A stretch of 64,000 nucleotides of DNA from Hydractinia symbiolongicarpus (taxonomy: Eukaryota > Cnidaria > Hydrozoa > Anthoathecata > Hydractiniidae), in contig NC_079876.1 in NCBI RefSeq assembly GCF_029227915.1, forward strand, positions 39,415,828 through 39,479,827, in the 5' to 3' direction. The notes beneath the pieces are model-generated. The model made no database searches, had not been told where the DNA came from, and saw only the letters and a program-made list of their open reading frames with translations. Positions 50,210-60,960 of the stretch are shown piece by piece; positions within the stretch are counted from its first letter, which is position 1, and every line of letters begins with the position of its first letter. The position numbers and the translations under genes were made by a program.

Positions 50210-52648
50210 GTAAACTCATTTCCCAAACGATTTTTTAAATTATTATTTCACCACTAAAGCCCATGAGACTTGTAGTTTTTAAAAATGTTTTCATTTTTGA
50301 TGAGACGCTGAATAAAAGAAGTTTAATCGCCGGCAAACAAAAACCCGCGATTTCCCGTAAATCCCGGACTCGGCCCGTATAGTCAAAAGTATACAAGGAA
50401 AGTACCCTGTGAGTAAACTCATTTCGAAAACGATTTTTTAAATTATCTTTTCACCACTAAAACGCTTGAGACTTGTAGTTTTCAAAAATGTTTTCATTTT
50501 TGATGAGACGCCCAAATTAAAGAAGTTTAATCGCCGGAAAACGAAAACCCGCCATTTCGCGTAAATCCCGGACTCGGCCCGTCTAGTCAAAAGTATACAA
50601 AGAGAGTACCCAGGGTGTAAACTCATTTCCCAAACGATTTTTTAAATTATTATTTCACCATTAAAGCCCATGAGACTTGTAGTTTTTAAAAATGTTTTCA
50701 TTTTTGATGAGACGCTGAATAAAAGAAGTTTAATCGCCGGCAAATGAAAACCTGCGATTTCCTGTAAATCCCGGACTCGACCCGTATAATCAAAAGTATA
50801 CAAAGAAAGTACCCAGGGAGTAAACTCATTTCCCGAACGATTTTTTAAATTATTTTTTCACCACTAAAGCCCATGAGACTTGTAGTTTTTAAAAATGTTT
50901 TCATTTTTGATGAGACGCTGAATAAAAGAAGTTTAATCGCCGGCAAACGAAAACCCGCGATTTCCCGTAAATCCCGGACTCGGCCCGTATAGTCAAAAGT
51001 ATACAAGGAAAGTACCCTGTGAGTAAACTCATTTCCATAACAATTTTTAAATTATCTTTTCACCACTAAAACGCTTGAGACTTGTAGTTTTCAAAAATGT
51101 TTTTATTTTTGATGAGACGCCCAAATAAAAGAAGTTTAATCGCCGGAAAACGAAAACCCGCCATTTCCCGTAAACCCCGTTCTCGGCCCGCATAGTCAAA
51201 AGTATACAAAGAAAGTACCCAGGGAGTAAACTCATTTCCCGAACGATTTTTTAAATTATTTTTTCACCACTAAAACGCATGAGACTTGTAGTTTTCAAAA
51301 ATGTTTTCATTTTTGATGAGACGCCCAAATAAAAGAAGTTTAATCGCCGGCAAACAAAAACCCGCGATTTCCCGTAAATCCCGGACTCGGCCCGTATAGT
51401 CAAAAGTATACAAGGAAAGTACCCTGTGAGTAAACTCATTTCCAAAACGATTTTTTAAATTATCTTTTCACCACTAAAACGCTTGAGACTTGTAGTTTTC
51501 AAAAATGTTTTCATTTTTGATGAGACGCCCAAATAAAAGAAGTTTAATCGCCGGAAAACGAAAACCCGCCATTTCCCGTAAACCCCGTACTCGGCCCGTA
51601 TAGTCAAAAGTATACAAAGAAAGTACCCAGGGAGTAAACTCATTTCCCAAACGATTTTTTAAATTATTATTTCACCACTAAAGCCCATGAGACTTGTAGT
51701 TTTTAAAAATGTTTTCATTTTTGATGAGACGCTGAATGTAAGAAGTTTAATCGCCGGCAAACGAAAACCTGCGATTTCCCGTAAATCCCGTACTCGGCCC
51801 GTATAGTCAAAAGTATACAAAGAAAGTACCCAGGGAGTAAACTCATTTCCCAAACAATTTTTTAAATTATTATTTCACCACTAAAGCCCATGAGACTTGT
51901 AGTTTTTAAAAATGTTTTCATTTTTGATGAGACGCTGAATAAAAGAAGTTTAATCGCCGGCAAACAAAAACCCGCGATTTTCCGTAAATCCCGGACTCGG
52001 CCCGTATAGTCAAAAGTATACTAGGAAAGTACCCTGTGAGTAAACTCATTTCCAAAACGATTTTTTAAATTATTATTTCACCACTAAAGCCCATGAGACT
52101 TGTAGTTTTTAAAAATGTTTTCATTTTTGATGAGACGCTGACTAAAAGAAGTTTAATCGCCGGCAAACGAAAACCTGCGATTTCCCGTAAATCCCGTACT
52201 CGGCCCGTATAGTCAAAAGTATACAAAGAAAGTACCCAGGGAGTAAACTCATTTCCCAAACGATTTTTTAAATTATTATTTCACCACTAAAGCCCATGAG
52301 ACTTGTAGTTTTTAAAAATGTTTTCATTTTTGATGAGACGCTGAATAAAAGAAGTTTAATCGCCGGCAAACGAAAACCCGCAATTTCCCGTAAATCCCGG
52401 TCTCGGCCCGTATAGTCAAAAGTATACAAGGAAAGTACCCAGTGAGTAAACTCATTTCCCTAACGAATTTTTAAATTATTTTTTCACCACTAAAACGCAT
52501 GAGACTTGTAGTTTTCAAAAATGTTTTCATTTTTGATGAGACGCTGAATAAAAGAAGTTTAATCGCCGGCAAACGAAAACCTGCGAATTCCTGTAAATCC
52601 CGGACTCGGCCCGTATAGTCAAAAGTATACAAAGAAAGTACCCATGGA
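50210..52648 (+). repeat. 12-monomer, 2,439-bp unit, copy 2
   Basis: This is the tandem partner of 47771-50209. Differences seen include CCCAAATTAAAG near 50513, TTCCCGAACG with TTATTTTTTC near 50830-50860, GATGAGACGCCC near 51315 (GATCAG in copy 1) and GATTTTCCG near 51977. The first copy's left edge replaces CCCATGGAG with CCCAGGGAG. Confidence 0.93.
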
Positions 52649-54310
52649 GTAAACTCATTTCCCAAACGATTTTTTAAATTATTATTTCACCACTAAAGCC
52701 CATGAGACTTGTAGTTTTTAAAAATGTTTTCAGTTTTGATGAGACGCTGAATAAAAGAAGTTTAATCGCCGGCAAACGAAAACCCGCGATTTCCCGTAAA
52801 TCCCGGACTCGGCCCGTATAGTCAAAAGTATACAAGGAAAGTACCCTGTGAGTAAACTCATTTCCAAAACAATTTTTAAATTATCTTTTCACCACTAAAA
52901 CGTTGAGACTTGTAGTTTTCAAAAATGTTTTTATTTTTGATGAGACGCCCAAATAAAAGAAGTTTAATCGCCGGCAAACGAAAACATGCGATTTCCCGTA
53001 AATCCCGGACTCGGTCCGTATAGTCGAATGTATACAAAGAAAGTACCCAGGAAGTAAGCTCATTTCCCGAACGATTTTTTAAATTTTTTTTTCACCACTA
53101 AAACGCATGAGACTTGTAGTTTTCAAAAATGTTTTCATTTTTGATGAGACGCTGAATAAAAGAAGTTTAATCGCCGGCAAACGAAAACCTGCGATTTCCC
53201 GTAAATCCCGTACTCGGCCCGTATAGTCAAAAGTATACAAAGAAAGTACCCAGGGAGTAAACTCATTTCCCAAACGATTTTTTAAATTATTATTTCACCA
53301 CTAAAGCCCATGAGACTTGTAGTTTTTAAAAATGTTTTCATTTTTGATGAGACGCTGAATAAAAGAAGTTTAATCGCCGGCAAACGAAAACCCGCAATTT
53401 CCCGTAAATCCCGGTCTCGGCCCGTATAGTCAAAAGTATTCAAGGAAAGTACCCAGTGAGTAAACTCATTTCCCTAACGAATTTTTAAATTATTTTTTCA
53501 CCACTAAAACGCATGAGAATTGTAGTTTTCAAAAATGTTTTCATTTTTGATGAGACGCTGAATAAAAGAAGTTTAATCGCCGGCAAATGAAAACTTGCGA
53601 TTTCCCGTAAATACCGGACTCGGCCCGTCTAGTCAAAAGTATACAAAGAGAGTACCCAGGGTGTAAACTCATTTCTCGAACAATTTTTTAAATTATTTTT
53701 TCACCACTAAAACGCATGAGACTTGTAGTTTTCAAAAATGTTTTCATTTTTGATGAGACGCTGAATAAAAGAAGTTTAATCGCCGGCAAACGAAAACCTG
53801 CGATTTCCTGAAAATCCCGGACTCGTCCCGTATAGTCAAAAGTATACAAAGAAAGTACCCATGGAGTAAACTCATTTCCCAAACGATTTTTAAATTATTA
53901 TTTTACCACTAAAGCCCATGAGACTTGTAGTTTTTAAAAATGTTTTCATTTTTGATGAGACGCTGAATAAAAGAAGTTTAATCGCTGGCAAACGAAAACC
54001 CGCGATTTCCCGCAAATCCCGGACTCGGCCCGTATAGTCAAAAGTATACAAGGAAAGTGCCCTGTGAGTAAACTCATTTCCAAAACAATTTTTAAATTAT
54101 CTTTTCACCACTAAAACGCTTGAGAATTGTAGTTTTCAAAAATGTTTTCATTTTGATGAGACGCTGAATAAAAGAAGTTTAATCGCCGGCAAATGAAAAC
54201 TTGCGATTTCCCGTAAATCCCGGACTCGGCCCGTCTAGTCAAAAGTATACAAAGAGAGTACCCAGGGTGTAAACTCATTTCTCGAACAATTTTTTAAATT
54301 ATTTTTTCAC
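52649..54310 (+). repeat. Domain H: scrambled partial relatives of the 12-monomer unit
   Basis: The 2,439-bp pattern starts a third time but with reordered monomers. The 52700-52960 stretch resembles 48430-48690 (AACAATTTTT, TGTTTTTATTTTTG, CCCAAATAAAAG). The 53280-53500 stretch resembles 49830-50040 (CCGCAATTTCCC, CCCGGTCTCGG, CCCTAACGAA). The 53580 and 54190 monomers share GGCAAATGAAAACTTGCG and CGTCTAGTC. Private variants include AAAACGTTGAGAC near 52898 and AAATTTTTTTTTC near 53083. Confidence 0.75.
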
Positions 54311-57300
54311 CACTTAAACGCATGAGACTTGTAGTTTTCAAAAATGTTTTCATTTTTGATGAGACGCTGAATAAAAGAAGTTTAATCGCCGGCAAACAAA
54401 AACCCGCCATTACCCGTAAACCCAGATCTCGGCCCGCATAGTCAAAAGTATACAAAGAAAGTACCCAGGGAGTAAACTCATTTCCCGAACGATTTTTTAA
54501 ATTATTTTTTCACCACTAAAACGCATGAGACTTGTAGTTTTCAAAAATGTTTTCATTTTTGATGAGACGCTGAATAAAAGAAGTTTAATCGCCGGCAAAC
54601 GAAAACCTGCGATTTCCCGTAAATCCCGGACTCGGCCCGTATAGTCGAATGTATACAAAGGAAGTACCCTGTGAGTAAACTCATCTCCGAAACGATTTTT
54701 TCAATTATTATTTCACCACTAAAACGCATAAGACTTGTAGTTTTCAAAAATGTTTTCATTTCTGATGAGACGCTGAATAAAAGAAGTTTAATCGCCGGCA
54801 AACGAAAACCTGCGATTTCCCGTAAATCCCGGACTCGGCTCGTATAGTCAAAAGTATACAAAGAAAGTACCCAGGGTGTAAACTCATTTCCCGAACGATT
54901 TTTTAAATTATTTTTTCACCACTAAAACGCATGAGACTTGTAGTTTTCAAAAATGTTTTCATTTTTGATGAGACGCTGAATAAAAGAAAATTAATCGCCG
55001 GCAAACAAGAAACCTGCCATTTCCCGTAAATCTCGGACTCGGCCTGTATAGTCAAAAGTATACAAAGAAAGTACCCTCTGAGTAAACTCATTTCCAAAAC
55101 GATTTTTTAAATTATCTTTTCACCACTAAAACGATTGAGACTTGTAGTTTTCAAAAATGTTTTCATTTTTGATGAGACGCTGAATAAAAGAAGTTTAATC
55201 GCCGGCAAACGAGAATCCGCGATTTCCCGTAAATCCCGGTCTCGGCCCGTATAGTCAAAAGTATACAAGGAAAGTACCCAGTGAGTAAACTCATTTCCCT
55301 AACGAAGTTTTAAATTATTTTTTCACCACTAAAACGCATGAGACTTGTAGTTTTCAAAAATTTTTTCATTTTTGATGAGACGCTGAATAAAAGAAGTTTA
55401 ATCGCCGGCAAACGAAAACCTGCGATTTCCCGTAAATCCCGGACTCGGCCCGTATAGTCAAAAGTATACAAAGAAAGTACCCAGGGTGTTAACTCATTTC
55501 CCGAACGATTATTTAAATTATTATTTCACCACTAAAGCCCATGAGACTTGTAGTTTTTAAAAATGTTTTCATTTTTGATGAGACGCTGAATAAAAGAAGT
55601 TTAATCGCCGGCAAACGAAAACCTGCGATTTCCCGTAAATCCCGGACTCGGCCCGTATAGTCAAAAGTATACAAAGAAAGTACCCAGGGAGTAAACTAAT
55701 TTGCCAAACGATATTTTAAATTATTATTTCACCACTAAAGCCCATGAGACTTGTAGTTTTCAAAAATGTTTTCATTTTTGATGAGACGCTGAATAAAAGA
55801 AGTTTAATCGCCGGCAAACGAAAACCTGCGATTTCCCGTAAATCCCGGACTCGGCCCGTATAGTCGAATGTATACAAAGAAAGTACCCTGTGAGTAAACT
55901 CATTTCCGAAACGATTTTTTCAATTATCTTTTCACCACTAAAACGCATGAGACTTGCAGTTTTCAAAAATGTTTTCATTCTTGATGAGACGCTGAATAAA
56001 AGAAGTTTAATCGCCGGCAAACGAAAACCCGCCATTACCCGTAAACCCAGAACTCGGCCCGCATAGTCAAAAGTATACAAAGAAAGTACCCAGGGAGTAA
56101 ACTCATTTCCCGAACGATTTTTTAAATTATTTTTTCACCACTAAAACGCATAAGACTTGTAGTTTTCAAAAATGTTTTCACTTTTGATGAGACGCTGAAT
56201 AAAAGAAGTTTAATCGCCGGCAAACGAAAACCCGAGATTTCCCGTAAATCCCGGGCTTGGCCCGTATAATCAAAAGTATACAAAGAAGGTACCCAGGGAG
56301 TAAACTCATTTCCCGAACGATTTTTTGATTAATATTTTCACGACTAAAACGCATGAGACTTGTAGTTTTCAAAAATGTTTTCATTTTTGATGAGACGCTG
56401 AATAAAAGAAGTTTAATCGCCGGCAAACGAAAACCTGCGATTTCCCGTAAATCCCGGACTCGGCCCGTATAGTCAAAAGTATACAAAGAAAGTACCCAGG
56501 GAGTAAACTAATTTCCCAAACGATTTTTTAAATTATTATTTCACCACTAAAGCCCATGAGACTTGTAGTTTTCAAAAATGTTTTCATTTTTGATGAGACG
56601 CTGAATAAAAGAAGTTTAATCGCCGGCAAACGAAAACCTGCGATTTCCCGTAAATCCCGGACTCGGCCCCTATAGTCGAATGTATACAAAGAAAGTACCC
56701 TGTGAGTAAACTAATTTCCGAAACGATTTTTTCAATTATCTTTTCACCACTAAAACGCATGAGACTTGCAGTTTTCAAAAATGTTTTCATTTTTGATGAG
56801 ACGCTTAATAAAAGAGGTTTAATCGCCGGCAAACGAAATCCCGCGATTTCCCAAAAATCCCGGGCTTGGCCCGTATAGTCGAATGTATACAAAGAAAGTA
56901 CCCAGGGAGTAAACTCATTTCCCGAACGGTTTTTTAAATTATTTTTTCACCACTAAAACGCATGAGACTTGTAGTTTTCAAAAATGTTTTCATTTTTGAT
57001 GAGACGCTGAATAAAAGAAGTTTAATCGCCGGCAAACGAAAACCTGCGATTTCCCGTAAATCCCGGACTCGGCCCGTATAGTCGAATGTATACAAAGAAA
57101 GTACCCTGTGAGTAAACTCATTTCCCAAACGATTTTTTAAATTATTATTTCACCACTAAAACGCATGAGACTTGTAGTTTTCAAGAATATTTTCATTTTT
57201 GATGAGACGCTTTATGAAAGATGTTTAATCGCCGGCAAACGAAAACCCGAGATTTCCCGTAAATCCCGGGCTTGGCCCGTATAATCAAAAGTATACAAAG

Positions 57301-57939
57301 AAGGTACCCAGGGAGTAAACTCATTTCCCGAACGATTTTTTGATTTATATTTTCACGACTAAAACGCATGAGACTTGTAGTTTTCAAAAATGTTTTCATT
57401 TTTGATGAGACGCTGAATAAAAGAAGTTTAATCGCCGGCAAACGAAAACCTGCGATTTCCCGTAAATCCCGGACTCGGCCCGTATAGTCAAAAGTATACA
57501 AAGAAAGTACCCAGGGAGTAAACTAATTTCCCAAACGATTTTTTAAATTATTATTACACCACTAAAGCCCATGAGACTTGTAGTTTTCAAAAATGTTTTC
57601 ATTTTTGATGAGACGCTGAATAAAAGAAGTTTAATCGCCGGCAAACGAAAACATGCGATTTCCCGTAAATCCCGGACTCGGCCCGTATAGTCGAATGTAT
57701 ACAAAGAAAGTACCCTGTGAGTAAACTCATTTCCGAAACGATTTTTTCAATTATCTTTTCACCACTAAAACGCATGAGACTTGCAGTTTTCAAAAATGTT
57801 TTCATTTTTGATGAGACGCTTAATAAAAGAGGTTTAATCGCCGGCAAACGAAATCCCGCGATTTCCCGTAAATCCCAGGCTTGGCCCGTATAGTCGAATG
57901 TATACTAAGAAAGTACCCAGGGAGTAAACTCATTTCCCG
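54311..57939 (+). repeat. Right copy of the long-range duplication (partner of 8797-13440)
   Basis: Colinear with 8797-13440 in the same orientation, minus five monomers (two lost near 55770, three near 56180). Substitutions seen include TTATTATTTC near 54707, AGAAAATTAATC near 54986, AAAATTTTTTC near 55357, ACTAATTTCCG near 56711 and TTTCCCAAAAATCCC near 56847. The left breakpoint lies in or just after CACTTAAACGCATGAGACTTG. The base that follows (GTAG here, GCAG in the left copy) shows where the donor sequences were joined or converted. Confidence 0.88.
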
Positions 57940-60849
57940 AACGATTTTTTAAATTATTTTTTCATCACTAAAACGCAAGAGAAATGTAGTTTTCAAAAAT
58001 GTTTTCATTTTTGATGAGACGCTGAATAAAAGAAGTTTAATCGCCGGCAAACGAAAACCTGCGATTTCCCGTAAATCCCGGACTCGGCCCGTATAGTCGA
58101 ATGTATACAAAGAAAGTACCCTGTGAGTAAACTCATCTCCGAAACGATTTTTTCAATTATCTTTTCACCACTAAAACGCATGAGACTTGCAGTTTTCAAA
58201 AATGTTTTCATTTTTGATGAGACGCTTAATAAAAGAGGTTTAATCGCCGGCAAACGAAATCCCGCGATTTCCCGTAAATCCCGGGCTTGGCCCGTATAGT
58301 CGAATGTATACAAAGAAAGTACCCAGGGAGTAAACTCATTTCCCGAACGATTTTTTAAATTTTTTTTTCACCACTAAAACGCATGAGACTTGTAGTTTTC
58401 AAAAATGTTTTCATTTTTGATGATACGCTTAATGAAAGAGGTTTAATCGCCGGCAAACGAAAACCCGCGATTTCCCGTAAATCCCGGGCTGGGCCCGTAT
58501 AGTCGAATGTGTACAAAGAAAGTACCCTGTGAGTAAACTCATTTCCAGAACGATTTTTTAAATTATTTTTTCACCACTAAAACGCATAAGACTTGTAGTT
58601 TTCAAAAATATTTTCATTTCTGATGAGACGCTGAATAAAAGAAGTTTAATCGCCGGCAAACGAAAACCCGAGATTTCCCGTAAATCCCGGGCTTGGCCCG
58701 TATAATCAAAAGTATACAAAGATAGTACCCAGGGAGTAAACTCATTTCCCAAACGATTTTTTGATTTATATTTTCACAACTAAAACGCATGAGACTTGTA
58801 GTTTTTAAAAATGTTTTCATTTTTGATGAGACGCTGAATAAAAGAAGTTTAATCGCCGGCAAACGAAAACCAGCGATTTCCCGTAAATCCCGGACTCGGC
58901 CCGTATAGTCAAAAGTATACAAAGAAAGTACCCAGGGAGTAAACTAATTTCCCAAACGATTTTTTAAATTATTATTTCACCACTAAAGCCCATGAGACTT
59001 GTAGTTTTTAAAAATGTTTTCATTTTTGATGAGACGTTTAATGAAAGTGGTTTAACCGCCGGCAAACGAAAACCCGCGATTTCCCGTAAATCCCGGGCTT
59101 GGCCCGTATAGTCGAATGTGTACAAAGAAAGTACCCTGTGAGTAAACTCATTTCCAGAACGATTTTTTAAATTATTTTTTCACCACTAAAACGCATAAGA
59201 CTTGTAGTTTTCAAAAATGTTTTCATTTCTGATGAGACGCTGAATAAAAGAAGTTTAATCGCCGGCAAACGAAAACCCGAGATTTCCCGTAAATCCCGGG
59301 CTTGGCCCGTATAATCAAAAGTATACAAAGATAGTACCCAGGGAGTAAACTCATTTCCCAAACGATTTTTTGATTTATATTTTCACAACTAAAACGCATG
59401 AGACTTGTAGTTTTTAAAAATGTTTTCATTTTTGATGAGACGCTGAATAAAAGAAGTTTAATCGCCGGCAAACGAAAACCAGCGATTTCCCGTAAATCCC
59501 GGACTCGGCCCGTATAGTCAAAAGTATACAAAGAAAGTACCCAGGGAGTAAACTAATTTCCCAAACGATTTTTTAAATTATTATTTCACCACTAAAGCCC
59601 ATGAGACTTGTAGTTTTTAAAAATGTTTTCATTTTTGATGAGACGTTTAATGAAAGTGGTTTAATCGCCGGCAAACGAAAACCCGCGATTTCCCGTAAAT
59701 CCCGGGCTTGGCTCGTATAGTCGAATGTATACAAAGAAAGTACCCTGTGAGTAAACTCATTTCCAAAACGATTTTTTAAATTATCTTTTCACCACTAAAA
59801 CGCATGAGAGTTGTAGTTTTCAAAAATGTTTTCATTTTTGATGAGACGCTGAATAAAAGAAGTTTAATCGCCGGCACACGAAAACCCGCCATTTCCCGTA
59901 AACCCCAGACTCGGTCCGTATAATCAAAAGTATACAAAGAAAGTACCCAGGGAGTAAACTAATTTCCCAAACGATTTTTTAAATTATTATTTCACCACTA
60001 AAGCCCATGAGACTTGTAGTTTTTAAAAATGTTTTCATTTTTGATGAGACGTTTAATGAAAGTGGTTTAATCGCCGGCAAACGAAAACCCGCGATTTCCC
60101 GTAAATCCCGGGCTTGGCCCGTATAGTCGAATGTATACAAAGAAAGTACCCAGGGAGTAAACTAATTTCCCAAACGATTTTTTAAATTATTATTTCACCA
60201 CTAAAGCCCATGAGACTTGTAGTTTTTAAAAATGTTTTCATTTTTGATGAGACGTTTAATGAAAGTGGTTTAATCGCCGGCAAACGAAAACCCGCGATTT
60301 CCCGTAAATCCCGGGCTTGGCTCGTATAGTCGAATGTATACAAAGAAAGTACCCTGTGAGTAAACTCATTTCCAAAACGATTTTTTAAATTATCTTTTCA
60401 CCACTAAAACGCATGAGAGTTGTAGTTTTCAAAAATGTTTTCATTTTTGATGAGACGCTGAATAAAAGAAGTTTAATCGCCGGCACACGAAAACCCGCCA
60501 TTTCCCGTAAACCCCAGACTCGGTCCGTATAATCAAAAGTATACAAAGAAAGTACCCAGGGAGTAAACTAATTTCCCAAACGATTTTTTAAATTATTATT
60601 TCACCACTAAAGCCCATGAGACTTGTAGTTTTTAAAAATGTTTTCATTTTTGATGAGACGTTTAATGAAAGTGGTTTAATCGCCGGCAAACGAAAACCCG
60701 CGATTTCCCGTAAATCCCGGGCTTGGCCCGTATAGTCGAATGTATACAAAGAAAGTACCCTGTGAGTAAACTCATTTCCAAAACGATTTTTTAAATTATC
60801 TTTTCACCACTAAAACGCATGAGAGTTGTAGTTTTCAAAAATGTTTTCA
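57940..60849 (+). repeat. Rearranged segment between the two colinear parts of domain I
   Basis: This stretch contains domain-C-type monomers in a different order from the left copy. At 57951-58010 a divergent monomer has TTCATCACTAAAACGCAAG and GAGAAATGTAG. The 609-bp block at 58540-59150 is repeated at 59150-59760. P/Q dimers of 406 bp follow, with a P-type monomer at about 60048 not followed by Q. Relative to 13.4-15.5 kb it has gained and lost whole monomers. Confidence 0.75.
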
Positions 60850-60960
60850 TTTTTGATGAGACGCTGAATAAAAGAAGTTTAATCGCCGGCAAACGAAAAC
60901 CAGCGATTTCCCGTAAATCCCGGACTCGGCCCGTATAGTCAAAAGTATACAAAGAAAGTA
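60815..60960 (+). repeat. Chimeric Q/R monomer at a duplication junction
   Basis: The left part reads GAGAGTTGTAGTTTTC, diagnostic of Q monomers, which always continue with GGCACACGAAAACCCGCC elsewhere. Here it continues with GGCAAACGAAAACCAGCG and CCCGGACTCGG, diagnostic of the R type. The switch lies between about 60830 and 60890, exactly where colinearity with 15.54 kb begins. It is a visible recombination junction inside a monomer. Confidence 0.8.
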
